NCBI GenBank assembly: GCA_030077755.1
Contig: JAQJZZ010000005.1
Location: forward strand, 1,736,001 to 1,800,000
Source of the DNA: Filosporella fistucella
Taxonomy: Eukaryota; Ascomycota; Leotiomycetes; Helotiales
Direction: 5' to 3'
Length of the DNA: 64,000 bases
Position 1 is the stretch's first letter, and the number at the start of each line of letters is the position of its first letter. Of the stretch, positions 35,341 to 47,254 are shown piece after piece. A program made the position numbers and the translations under genes. The notes below the pieces were generated by a model. It saw only the letters and a list, made by a program, of their open reading frames with translations, ran no database searches and was not told where the DNA came from.

Positions 35341-35493
35341 ATGACCTCTTTCCCTCCTTCTGATGGCCCCTACCTGCCTCTCCCCGCCAATCCCCCCGCG
35401 TACCAAACAAACATCGTACCTGGACAGCCTCTCATACGCACGGCCGTGGCTCAAGCAGACCGTTTGTACCAAACACTTCCTTCCTATCTCTAA
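35341..35493 (+). CDS. Candidate 50-residue small protein
   Basis: ATG at 35341 to TAA at 35491-35493, reading MTSFPPSDGPYLPLPANPPA and ending LYQTLPSYL. The Pro/Tyr-rich start followed by an amphipathic segment looks less random than neighbouring frames, but the local pyrimidine bias on its own favours Pro, Leu and Ser codons. Not recognised. Confidence 0.2.
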   Translation: MTSFPPSDGPYLPLPANPPAYQTNIVPGQPLIRTAVAQADRLYQTLPSYL

Positions 35494-37347
35494 TCCAATC
35501 GAAAGAAGTCTAACTTGTCTAATCCAAGAATCTAATGCACACCCTCTCATCCCTCCCATTGCTTCCCCTTCCCTTTCCCACTACTCACCCCCTTCTCTGT
35601 TCAAAAAGGACGAAAAAGATCCAAGTCTGGTACCAGTTGCCCCGTTGTACAGTACAAGCACTACGAGTACAAGGTAAACCCCACATCCCGAATCTTGAGT
35701 TTGTTGGCATGCCATGCTGCTGCAAATCTCACTCCTCATTCTCCGATGCATGGCACGCTACCCCTGCCTGCACTCAGAAAGCGGAACGGAACGCTGACCT
35801 CCGCGCCTGCATCTTTCTTTCTGTCTTCCAATCTGCATCAAAACAGTACGTACTCTTTTCTCTCAGGTCGCCGACACACTCTTCCTTTACACCAACACAC
35901 TCTCACACCTTCATGTCCCATAAGGCAGAGACAAAGTACCAAGCCACGTGCATTCCTCCCTCTACCGTCGTTACATCGCACTCTACCCCACCTGTTCCCC
36001 TCGCTCTTCAACCTATCTTATCGTTTTCCGCCCTGGTTCTACCAACGAATTGTTGCCGTGAGCGCGACGCATCGTAAATCGTTTTCTTATTTTCCGACTA
36101 CCACCTCTTCACCGCAGTTTTATCTCCTCCTCCTAATTCCCGATCGACTTTGCGCAAGCGTCTGATAGACCAATAACACAGGAGTGTGGTTCCCCAGGTC
36201 GCCGACTGTGAGGCTGGAACAGTTAAATCTGGCCCTGGCAAACTTCCAAATTAGAAATTTAAACATTTACAGTTTTGAAAAGGGGAAATGCCAACTGATC
36301 CAGTGTTGGTTGCGATCAGATAATGACCGATTTAAATGCTCGATTCTGCTATTTGTCCCCTGGTCACGTTTTCAAGTCTTGTTTCGGGAAAGGTTTCGTT
36401 TTCTCTTCGATGTTGGTTTGCTGTGAATGGTGCGCATGGTAATAGATTGCTACCTGCTTGGCATGCAGAAGAATATCGATCTTGTGGTAGGTGGCGGAGT
36501 ATAGATATATTACTGTACATATGTGTCTGAGGCACGAGTTTGGTAAAGGTAAGAACTGGTACTGGTACATTGATACAGTGGTACATGTGTACAACGAGGA
36601 AGGCAGGTGACCGTGAGACTGTGGTGTGAAGTAACGTATGATACGTTGTCATTTGACTATTGCTGCAATGATAAAGCATCGCAGTTTCGTATTTGCTGTA
36701 GATACCTGTAGCATGTCAGGACATGCATGTTGGTTCTGACTCTGCGATATGGTGTTTGAGGCACAGAATCTAAGAATAGATCGGTATCTTCGGCATGCCG
36801 AGTTGTGCCTCTTCCGACTCGATTATTGTCTTCCTGACGCTGCATCTGTGATCTGTTACCATTTGGTAGTGTCGCGCCCGGCTAGATATGGGGGAAAGTT
36901 CCCGTTCTAAAAGCACCATCTGATCTAGCCACGGCGGCGTTCACCTCCCTATTCTGAAGAAGTAGTGGGCATTATTGTTGTTAGTTTATTGCCATGAGAA
37001 TCTGTTGACATGTTGGTAGTTCTTCCAGCTTTTCCAAAGATATTCATTGCTTTCTGGGTCTTAAAAACGCCGTAGGCTAGTCCCGTGGGGGGTTGATACA
37101 TTGTTGTAGTGCTCTCCACATATGATGAGATATATTTCCTCTCCGAGTTGGAGGGTGTGGCGACTATCAGAGACTGGTAACTGTTCGAGTTTGATCTGCA
37201 TTAGAGAATGCCAATAAATTCAATTGCTTGTATCACAGGGTACGGAGGTGATGAGCACTGCTCATTAGGTACGACTTGAAATGAGTCGACTAAAACCATC
37301 CCTACCTGTCAGCATCAAGAAACATAGCCACAGCTTGTACTGTGCGT

Positions 37348-37369
37348 ATAGCCTCAAACTTGAGGCTAT
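37348..37369. repeat. Perfect inverted repeat, 10-bp arms, 2-nt spacer
   Basis: ATAGCCTCAA, AC, TTGAGGCTAT. It could form a hairpin or be a dimeric protein-binding site. It lies about 870 bp upstream of the MFS transporter start. Confidence 0.6.
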
Positions 37370-38243
37370 CGCGTAAACATTCTTGCACAAACTATTGTGC
37401 TGGTTCCAATTTGGAGAAAGATTCTCCAGGAACGACGCAGGAAGCAAATCAAAGCCCGGAAATTCTTTCAACTGTCAATTTCAAAAGCCATCTTTGACCA
37501 ACGATGTGTACGTACGACACCTGACTTTGATTGCATCTTTCACGAGCATCAAAAGGGTACGCAGATCGCATCGCTACCCCTTTTTAGCTTCTAACATCAA
37601 CACTTGCCGTTGCTTGAAGCCGCCCTGACGTAGCGATACAACAGCACGAAAATGCGCTAGCAAAAGCCATCAGGAATTTCACGTAAGTCAAAGGGTTTTG
37701 ACAAAAACGAGCTGTCAAATCCGCGAAGGGTTTCGACAAATGCAAATTTCCTGTCGGTAAGTTGGATATAATATCAACTCCGTGTTAACAAAATGGCAAT
37801 TTTTCATCTCGAAGTTCCCATTGTGACTCCCAAATATAAAAATCTTACCCGCAAGGCGAGCTCAGAAAGGCTCAATTCGTCAGTGCGGAATTAGTCCCCG
37901 GATCGACGAAAGTCAAAGGTCAAACCGACAGCCGCCTGCCGAATAGCCGTCGCTAATGTCATCTTCCAATGAGCATTCACGTTCAGACTTTCCAAGGCAT
38001 GGTTTAGACTCTATATAGACTAGATGCGATTTCATCATGTGGGGAAGCTTGCTTGATGGACTCAAATGATGCAAAATCCAAGCGGTTGCTGATTGATAAT
38101 AAGCGTCGGGCTCGCTGTTTGACCATTTCTTCGTGCTGGTGCATTTGCCTACAACCATGTTCATTGTTATAGAGGACCCTGGCCAGCCTCTCCTCCCACT
38201 TGCTCACATTCAACATTTTTTTTGGTTGCTATATTGAGCCAAT

Positions 38244-40000
38244 ATGGATCGAATAGAACGACTCCTATCTAGGCCGACCGCGAAACCATATCGATCGAAA
38301 GGTATCAAGGACGCAGACAGACCATTCACGAATGATGAAGGCCAACTTGATTTCGCACCTGGAGACATTGAGAACCCGAAGAATTGGTCGACAGGTCGAA
38401 GATGGTACATTACTGTGGTCTCAGTCCTCCTTGTTGTCAATGCAACATTTGCATCTTCGAGTCCTTCAGGATGCTTGGTTGGAATTGCTGAGCATTTCCA
38501 CGTATCCGAAGAAGCAGCCGGGCTCGTCATCACCCTTTTCCTCGTTGGTTATTGCTTCGGACCTCTATTCTGGGCACCACTCTCCGAGTTCTTTGGTCGA
38601 CGATGGATCTTCTATATCTCATTTACCCTTTACGTCATCTTCAACTTCCTTTGTGCGTTCCCCAACGATTTCGCGGGCCTCCTTGTGGGAAGATTCTTGA
38701 CAGGCACATTCGCAAGTTGCTCTTTGAGTAATGCACCTGGCGTGCTGGCAGATATATGGGGTCCAATTGAACGTGGCAATGCCATGGCGCTGTTCTCGAT
38801 GATGACTTTTGCTGGACCAGCCCTCGGCCCAGTCATCTCAGGGTTTCTCGAACTGAAGGAGAATTGGCGGTGGAATTTCTACGTCCTCCTTTGGATGGGT
38901 GGTATTAGCATGATTCTCATGTTCACGATACCCGAGACGCTGCCCTCAATCGTGCTGCTGAATAAAGCAAGGAGAATCAGGAGGTTGAAGCTCACGGGGT
39001 ATGAGAACATTAATGCTCCTGTCGAGACCACTGATAGATCCCTCGGGTCTATTTTCAAAATCGCTCTTACTCGACCCTGGAAAATCCTCTTCGATCCAAT
39101 TTCACTTTTCGTGGCCATTTATCTTTCGGTTGTATACGCTCTGTTATATATGCTTTTTACCATCTATCCGATAGTCTTTCAGCAGAAAAGAGGATGGAAC
39201 TCTGGTGTGGGAGAATTGCCTTTGATCGGAACTGTGATAGGCGCTGTCTTTGGTGGAATGATCATTTTTGCCATCTCCCACCGCGATAGGAAAAGAACTT
39301 TGGCTGGATATAAAGCAACACCAGAGGACCGACTGATAGTTGCAATGGTTGGTGGTATATTGTTTCCTGTGACCATGTTTGTAAGCCGCCCTTTACGTAT
39401 GAGATGTGCAAGTATTGATGATTGCGTCAACAGTGGTTCGCCTGGTCTGGAGAGTATAATTCAGTTCATTGGATAGTCCCTACTTTGGCAGGAGTGTTTT
39501 TATCGACATCGATTATGCTAATCTTCGTGGCGTACCTCAACTACATCACGGATTCGTACTTGATGTTTGCGGCTAGCGCCCTTGCGGCAAACACTGTGGC
39601 CAGATCAGCATGCGGTGCTGCAGCTCCCTTATTTACACAATACATGTTCGATGCTTTAGGAGTTGGTGGGGGCGGCTCTTTGATCGGAGGTGTCGCCTGT
39701 CTGTTAGCTCCTATTCCCTTCATCTTCTATAAATACGGCGGTCCCATTCGAAAACGATCACCCTATGCACCAACACCAGTGAAAGAACCCGGTATCGTGC
39801 AGGAGGATCAACGTGGCGACCACAACTCGAATTTATCTGAGAGCGACACAAGTAGTCATGATTCCGAAGCTTATGCACGAGAAGGTGCAGGAATAGATCG
39901 GGTAGCAAGGTCAGATGACTCGGAGGAGACGACGGTAGATTTGGATGGCACACCAAGAGAGAAGGACCCCGTAAAAGATCTCGAGAAAGGGGGCGCATGA
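38244..40000 (+). CDS. MFS transporter, DHA1 (drug:H+ antiporter-1) type
   Basis: Plasma-membrane proton antiporter likely exporting drugs, polyamines or metabolites. Exons 38244-39380 and 39434-40000 (53-nt intron) give 567 residues. About 12 transmembrane segments follow a hydrophilic N-terminus with the typical DIENPKNWS motif. The loop after TM2 has APLSEFFGRRW (MFS motif A), TM4 has GRFLTGTFASCSLSNAPGVL, and TM5 carries motif-C-like GPALGPVISGF. The C-terminal tail (about 90 residues) is long, acidic and Ser/Thr-rich, suggesting regulation by phosphorylation or turnover. It sits 7 kb upstream of the PKS-NRPS, with CPT1 and a HET gene between, so a link to that pathway is only possible. 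Confidence 0.92.
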
Positions 40001-41318
40001 TTTATAGAGCGGTGGCATAAAGTCACAGTATTGCACCTGGTGTCTGAAAATCTGCATGGCATGGCGTTGAATCGAACCTGGAATATATGTTAAAGCAGAG
40101 CGATGGAGTAAAACAAAAGAAGAACTAATTGAGAACTCACTCTATCTGCCCTTGATAATCTCGGTCTTGTGTCCAATTGGTGCATATCATGAGCGTTCTG
40201 CTCATCTTCAGTTTTCTCCTTCTAAAACTTCGGCTTTCAAAAATTTATCTGCTAGAGATATTAGCGACGATTTTCATAGTCCTCGAAAGGGAGATTTGCC
40301 TTCATACTATCTGCTTACAATATGCCCTCTAGAACATGGGCTTCAAATATACTAGAGGAATTGATTATAGGAATTGGGACAATATGCAAGAATGAAAAGA
40401 GTACCTAGTGCTCGGTAATAAGAACGGGTCGAGAATGTCCAGAGTTCACAGAGAAGTAGAGGACAAAACAAAAGGATGCAAGTGCCAGCATTGCCGAAAG
40501 GAAAAGGCCTCCGAGATGCACTATAGGGACTAGGACAATGAAGATTAATAGAAAGGCCCGTCCCACATCACCAAATCACACAGCTCGTCAGTTGCACAGC
40601 ACATGTCAGCGGATCCACAGCAGGTTTCCACTTCGGACATTGAGCTCGCTGGACCACAAGAGATCAACCGACAACCACTGTCCCATATCGCTCCTGCTAG
40701 GCGTAGGACGTCACAGCGTTATGGTCGAACCATAAAGCCAAGAGATCATACCATACTGAGTGACCTGCTACTGATGTGAAAATGTGCGGACAGAGTGAGG
40801 ATTTGGGACGAGTTATCTTGAAGAGAGGAGAGAGATCTAGGAGAACTAAGCAATGAACACCAGGAAGGGATGTGGTGACAGAAAATTCAGGAGGAAGGAG
40901 ATATTCATTCGGTAACATTTTATCCAGCAGCAGGAAACCGTATGAAAAGGCAAGAAGGAGAAGAGGCAGGACGGAAGGTCCGTCACATGTGTAGATAATT
41001 TTTTGCAGCAAGGAACATTTATTTCAAGGCTAGAAATGTTGACTCTAAGTTCACAAATGAATGGAGACTCTGAACAATTGTATTGTGGATGTTCAAACAA
41101 TGACCTGGCTGAAAAAGTCTCACTCGCTTCCCCTATCCACTCCACTTTCTCTCATCCCTGAATTTCGGAAGAAATGACGTTGGTCTTGGCGTCGCGTCTG
41201 CAAGAATTCTGGACTCGCGACCAGAAACCAAGACATCAGGACACCTCGACCCAAAACCCCTCTATCTCAACTCCATTCCCATCTTTGGCCTTTTCAAACA
41301 AGACAACCAACCGTGACA
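40001..41318. other. Intergenic region upstream of CPT1
   Basis: About 1.3 kb without a supported gene. Frames at 40697-41145 (minus) are short and overlap. The final 150 bp is the CPT1 promoter and leader. Confidence 0.5.
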
Positions 41319-42746
41319 ATGGTCTACGTACGACAGGAAAAGCTGCCGAACCTGAAGCAGTACAAATACTCAGGCGTTGACCACTCCCTACTTTCCCGCT
41401 ACGTGTTGAAACCATTTTACACCCACGTCGTGATAAAATGTTTTCCCTTGTGGATGGCACCGAATCTGATTACCTTGACCGGCTTCAGCTTCGTGGTGGT
41501 GAACGTGTTGACGCTGTTATGGTATAATCCGACTCTCGATCAGGATTGTCCGCCATGGGTGTATGCGAGTTGGGCACTGGGACTCTTCTTGTACCAGACT
41601 TTTGATGCAGTTGATGGGTCGCAGGCGTAAGTTGCAGTTGAATCGTGTAGGTATGAATGCTGATGTGTGATGGCAGACGACGAACGCGTCAAAGTGGCCC
41701 TCTGGGAGAACTTTTCGACCATGGTGTCGATGCTGTTAATACATCCCTCGAAGTCCTCATCTTTGCAGCCTCGCAGAATCTGGGAATGGGTTGGAAGACT
41801 GTTATGACACTTTTCGGATGTATGTATTCATTTGCCAATCTTTAATTTGCGTACTGACTGCTACCTATAGCACTCCTAACTTTCTACGTCCAAACCTGGG
41901 ATGAATACCACACGAAAACTCTCACACTTGGCTTGGTCTCTGGACCAGTTGAAGGAATCGTGATTTTGATCTTCGTATATGCATTCACGGCTATTAAGGG
42001 CGGAGCAAGCTTTTGGCAACAATCTATGTTTGCGACCGTCGGAATTCCCAAGTACTCGTTTATTCCCGAATATGTTTATCAGCTGCCTTTCAACGAGTGG
42101 TACATGGTTCAAGGTGGATCTGTTCTGGTTCTGAACACAGTTCAATCGTAAGTCACTTTGTACGTTCGAGCTCATCGTAGCTAACCCTGGCAGGTCTTTG
42201 AACGTTATCAAAGCCCGTCGTGCTCGTGGAGATAAATCTCGTGGTGCTCTCCTCGGCCTCGTACCTTTCTTCGTGACCTGGACTTTGATACCCGCTTACC
42301 TCTACCTCAACCCTGAGATTCTACACAATCATCTTGTACCGTTTGTCTTCTTCGCTGGTCTCGTCAACGCATACTCTGTTGGCCAGATCATCACTGCACA
42401 TCTCGTCAAGCTTGACTTCCCATACTACAATGTCCTTGTCTTGCCTATCGCGTATGGCGTAGTAGATTCTCTTGGACCTTTCTTGCAGAAGAACATTGGA
42501 ATTGGATGGCCTAGCGCATTGGGTGGTGATGTATACCAGACCGCATACTGTTTCTCGATGCTTGGTATGGCAATCGGAGTTTATGGAAGCTTTGTCGTAA
42601 GTCTATTCTGCACATACCTCGAAACCCCAAGACTAATTTATACTCAGGTTGATGTTATTGTCACGATTTGCGATTACCTAGATATCTGGTGTCTGACAAT
42701 CAAACACCCATGGACCGAAGCGGCCGAGGAAAAGAAAGCGAAATAA
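41319..42746 (+). CDS. CPT1: Choline/ethanolaminephosphotransferase
   Basis: Last step of the Kennedy pathway: transfers phosphocholine or phosphoethanolamine from CDP-alcohol to diacylglycerol in the ER or Golgi membrane. Five exons: 41319-41626, 41677-41819, 41871-42147, 42194-42596, 42648-42746, giving 409 residues. The CDP-alcohol phosphotransferase motif D-G-x2-A-R-x8-G-x3-D-x3-D is complete only after splicing: DGSQA joins RRTRQSGPLGELFDHGVD. Multiple transmembrane helices follow. The last intron (42597-42647) is 51 nt, has canonical GTAAGT, GACTAAT and CAG signals and contains no stop, so an unspliced message would still read through. Whether it prefers choline or ethanolamine cannot be told from sequence. 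Confidence 0.93.
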
Positions 42747-43773
42747 TTGATACCCCAAGCGCATTCGATGATTGATGGATATGGGATGGCATAGGATGGG
42801 ATACGCTTGATGAATGAACATGGGAAAGGTGTAGGGCTCCTCTGTCTCTATATATCTATCCTTTAATGGCCATATGAGTTGGGCTTGAGAGCCAGGTATT
42901 TTCGAAATCTAGAAATGCTTTTCCTGCCAATTCCGTAACCTCCTCTCTATACTGGTTCTATGTCTAGTTTCTCTACACTTGAGCCTTAAATAATAACACG
43001 AAATGAGTTTAACTTTGCCCGTAAGCATTAAGCCCCCTTTTCACTTAATGCTTTAGCAAGTGTCATCTCCATATTGTGTGTGTAGCTTTCAAAGGTGACT
43101 TAGCTCCCCTTCGCTGCAGCGCATGGTAAATAATATTGTTGACTGTTGACTTGGCCTGACCTGCCATGCAAGCAAGTACCCGTCGCGTCAACCTAGTATT
43201 CTGCATACGAGGAATATGATGACGTCCCATGCCCGGCTTTAATCCCAATACTGCAATCCATGCCTCTTCTACTGGCTATAAACATATTAATAGGTAACAA
43301 TTATCTCATATTACGTACTCTAGGTAGGTAGGTAAATATTTTGCTGCTGAAGAGCAGTATAACTTATGCTGGAAGAAGTAGCTGAGCACTCAAGTTTCTT
43401 GCTCTTTCCATTGTCTTTATACTCGAAGAGCTTGAAAAGTTACGCTATAGCACTTCGAAGAGATTGCTAGGGTATCATACAACAATAAAACGTGAAAATA
43501 GTTCATTAAACCTACTAGTAGTCACCGGAATCACCTTAAAAAGTGGCGACAGGCAGATGATTAGCGAAATACCCCTGTAGCATCGCATGACCCTTACGTG
43601 TTGTAGCCGCCGAACTGAGCAAATCGGTCAAACAATCTCCGAACAGCTGACAGTGGCGGAGACATTGAAAACCGCGTCAGAAGTATGGAAACACTACACT
43701 GAACTGAAAGAAAGAGAGAAATATTTTCTAGTGAGGATAATATTATACGTTTAAATTAAAGTAGCTTGCGAAG
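42747..43773. other. Intergenic region, no supported gene
   Basis: About 1 kb. Includes a short (TAGG)n-like run at 43321-43334 and AT-rich sequence upstream of the HET gene. Confidence 0.5.
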
Positions 43774-45830
43774 ATGGGAGGAGGAAAATACAGCCCGAGT
43801 TTCATGGAAGCAGTGGGTGTGCAGATACTGTGTATCCTCCTTATTCCCCTACTTCCCATCATTTGGATAGTTCTAATAGTAGTCGGGATATTCGCTGTAC
43901 TTTTGAGCCCGTCGAAACGGTCTGAGAACGTTGAATCGATCTGTGGGGCAATTGGAGTTGTGACGGCCATACCTTTTATTATGACGTTTATGCACATTCA
44001 GGCCCTTTTTGCAGGTGTAACGAAAGCGGTGATGAGGGCGTGGCATAAAAATGTAAATGTCGTCGGAACACTTCGGAGTAGAGATGAATGCTAATATACT
44101 CGAAGCCAGATTTTGAGTCTTTGCCTGAGCATGAACAACGAAGGATTCTACGCCAAAACACACGGCGAAACCAACTTCTGAGCGAAGGACTTGCGAGAAG
44201 AAGATATGCTCCAAGAACAGGTCCCCTGTCGGGGCACTCTTCAACTTCTTCAGTCACCGCTTCTACCACTTCCTTTTCTCACACCGATGATATCAAGCTC
44301 TTTGAGTATCACGATTTGAATGGACTGGATGAGTTCAGACTGCTGATCATTTCTCCTGGTTCTTTCGATGACCCACTTCATGGCGAGGTCACAACGACCA
44401 AATTTATTGGAGACGAGAAACCGCAATATGAGGCCCTCTCGTATACCTGGGCAGATGAATCAGGCGATGGCGAGAGCTCTAGTCAGTTTCTCTGTGATGA
44501 AGATCATAGCATTATTAGAATCACAAAGAACTGCGAAGCAGCGATTCGTCGATTACGACTTCCAGACAAGACGAGATGGGTGTGGATCGATGCTATTTGC
44601 ATCAACCAAACGAGCCCAACGGAGCGAACATATCAGGTCTCTATGATGTCTAAGATCTATATGAACGCTCGTCGAGTGGTGGTATATCTTGGTGAAGGCA
44701 CGCCCCACACGGATTTGCTGTTCGACTGGCTGAACGGACTGAAGACAGAAGATCTTGATATCCTTCTGAAATGGGACTTGGACAATCTGGCCGTGGATAC
44801 AATGATCAGTTTTGAAAAGTACTTGACTGTGGGGAAAGAGCGGCTGCTCTCACTTTTCAGCAATTCCCCAGACAATAGGATCGAAATCTCGCAGCCAGAG
44901 CTAATCGAATTCGCCAAGGAGTTTTTTGAAAGGAGATGGTTCAAGCGCGTCTGGGTCTTGCAAGAAGTTTCTTTGCCGGATGTACGAAATACAACAGTCT
45001 TATGCGGCACCAGAGACACAAGTGCAATCCGAGCTCTTCATGCTCTGTCTCTTATCTACAAAGATAATTCCACAGCTATGATCCGCATTTTCGTCCTTCT
45101 ACGGAAAAAGAGCAGAGTCAAGACATCACATCTGCTTGATATTCTCATCGAAACGCGTGACCGAGAAGCTGGAGACCCTCGCGATAAAATATTCGGTGTG
45201 TTAAGCATCGCGAACTATCTTGATAAAGGAGCTTTCCCGGAACTGCAGGCAGATTATGGGTATAGCACCGCGGGGGTATATGAATATTACTCGGCATTCT
45301 TCATACGACAGCATGGCCCTGGATTTTTCCTTTCGTTGATCAAATCGCCGTCGAAATTGATAGGTTCGCCATCGTGGGTAGCCGACTGGAGTGTCCCGTG
45401 GCCTAATTATAGAGCTGTGGAAGGTAGAGATTTCGCTGCCGGATCCAGGCCCGGGAATGAGAAAGACACTGGGGCTAAGTTTGGTATTGAACATGGATGC
45501 CATATACTTACTCTTCGGAGACAAAGGATTCTGGAAGGATACTTTACAAGAGACGGACATATTGATGGACAAGAGGAGGATCAAATTGAGAGCATGAAGA
45601 GTCTTGAAGAGGATGAGGTTCTGATTGAGTTATACCCTGGTCTAGCAGCATTGATGAGGGAAGACGGCGGTTATCATACTTTTGTTCGCGTGTGTCCACA
45701 TGCTCTGTCCGAAAGCGCTGTCAAAGATTTAGTTGACAGGTGGAGCGAGGTTGTTGTCGATGGAGTAGGCTGGAATACAACGGGAGATGACGCTTATTTG
45801 AGTCCGGCTGAGGACTTCAAGATCCGGTAA
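43774..45830 (+). CDS. HET-domain protein with probable N-terminal membrane domain
   Basis: Two open frames overlap here: a 106-codon membrane-protein frame (43774-44094) and a HET frame (from 44088). I join them with a 53-nt intron, 44053-44105 (donor GTAAAT, branch GCTAAT, acceptor GAAG), phase 0 on both sides, giving 667 residues. Residues about 13-44 and 56-80 are strongly hydrophobic. The HET domain follows: YEALSYTWAD near residue 203, WVWIDAICINQ, YMNARRVVVYLGE, RRWFKRVWVLQEVSL and GDPRDKIFGVLSIAN, then a conserved WVADWS segment. The alternative is two genes with the HET protein starting at 44088, preceded immediately by an in-frame stop. The role is allorecognition or cell-death signalling by family analogy. 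It lies 1.4 kb upstream of the PKS-NRPS. Confidence 0.8.
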
Positions 45831-47254
45831 TGCCGTTTGCTCTGAGGAACAGGAGCTGAGGATACCTTTATCGCTTGGCAGATGTATTTGAGCGGCATAT
45901 CTGAGGTGCATTTGGAGGGAGACAATCGGAGTCTGGAGAACTGACAGCACGGCGTCTGGAACGCAAGGGCTTGACAAAAACAATAGGTGGAGGATGCATT
46001 TTACGAGGATATTCAAGTGTCGTTTCATCAATTCACAATTCCCTCCTTCCCTTCACTCTAGATAATGAGGGCTCCTCAGCTCATGAAATTTACCTAGTAT
46101 ATATGAAGATTTTCGCCTATGGAAAAATCAAAAAGTCCCATCGTTGGAGTTGCAGTATTTGAAATGTAGTATCTCCGTGAGACTCGGAACTATTAACGCC
46201 AGGAGGACCATCTTCAATATGTTATCCAGCTTCTAACACTTAGTATGCGCAACGAGTTTGGCAAATGAAATGCATCTATGTGTCCAGGTCCCATTGCACA
46301 ATCTTGACGGTTCTATGTGATATGCACGTTGATAAGGTATGAGCATGCAAAGACGGAATATACTCGCTGAAAGGACGGCACGACCCTAACTCCGAAGCCC
46401 GAGACGTCATTCCCATTGGCCACCCAAGACTTCCGTCCCCCACTTTTCCTCCTCCCCCACCCCGCCTTCACGCCTCTACCCTTTTTGGCCATTCTTTACT
46501 CACAGAAAACGGCAACAACGGCTTTTCGACAACAGCCAAGATTGCGGCCGCTTCGGATTTGAATTCTAGAACAAGCATCTGTCCCGTCACCATGCTGCCG
46601 GTGTTGCTGGCACTGCTAGCCTCTTCCCAAAGCCACGCTATCCATGTCAGACCCCATCCGCTGTATTCCCCCGTCGTGCTCTTCCCTCCTCCATCATGAT
46701 GTCTCACTTACCTCAAGAGAGCCCGTGTGGCGATTTCACACATATCTTAACGGTCTTGCTAGGGCTCCTTTAGCTTGAAAGACAATGGGTGACAGGGAGT
46801 TGCTGTGGTAAGAGCAGAGGAATTCTATCCGAATTGCTTAACCCATTTGGATTTGTTTGGTGAAGAATGCCCTGACTTCAACCTAGAACTGGCAACACAT
46901 GAATCTTAACGACACTCCAACTCGGATTGAGTCAAGAAAGATTGCAGTCTGCCGAAAACTCCTTCAGACCAGGAGAAATACTTGCCTCTACCTCCACGTC
47001 TGCCCATACTCGAAGCCGGTCCCTTACCTTAAGGTGCCCCGCGCCAAGATTGAGAACGTCTTCAGACTAATTTCTAATCCCAGTGTGGCTACTCACACGG
47101 TAGTCACGGAAACTAAACCTAAACTTCCTCCAAGGGTTGTCTTGATTCTGGCACAAATCCTCTATTTTGGCCTTTTGCCCCGCCGTCTTATTAGAGACGC
47201 CTGCTTCCTGAGAAACCGCTGGTTGAACCCTTATACTAGAGAGAGGATTTTGCT
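45831..47254. other. Intergenic region upstream of the PKS-NRPS
   Basis: About 1.4 kb. It includes the PKS-NRPS promoter and leader. A plus-strand frame at 46899-47264 overlaps the PKS start in another frame and has no motif. A plus-strand frame to about 46700 contains a signal-like segment (MLPVLLALLASSQSHAIHV), but it is only about 35 codons from its ATG. Confidence 0.45.

Larger units (their letters stand above)
34633..38243. other. Long intergenic region (3.6 kb) with weak small-ORF candidate
   Basis: Contains the 3' flank of the bZIP gene, a C-rich, pyrimidine-biased stretch at about 35120-36170 with many chance frames, then AT-balanced sequence with no coding signal up to the MFS gene. 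A 50-codon frame and a perfect inverted repeat inside it are listed separately. Confidence 0.5.

Noticed and set aside
35120..36170. Several overlapping plus-strand frames of 75-180 codons
   Set aside because: They overlap in different frames, are dominated by Pro/Ser/Leu/His codons due to pyrimidine bias, and show no domain or splice logic.
44088..45830. HET protein starting at 44088 as a separate gene
   Set aside because: An in-frame stop lies directly upstream and a good intron joins it in phase to the membrane frame; kept only as an alternative.
46540..46575. GCGGCCGC followed closely by GAATTC and TCTAGA, resembling a cloning polylinker
   Set aside because: No vector sequence flanks it and the surrounding bases look like normal genomic DNA; treated as coincidence.
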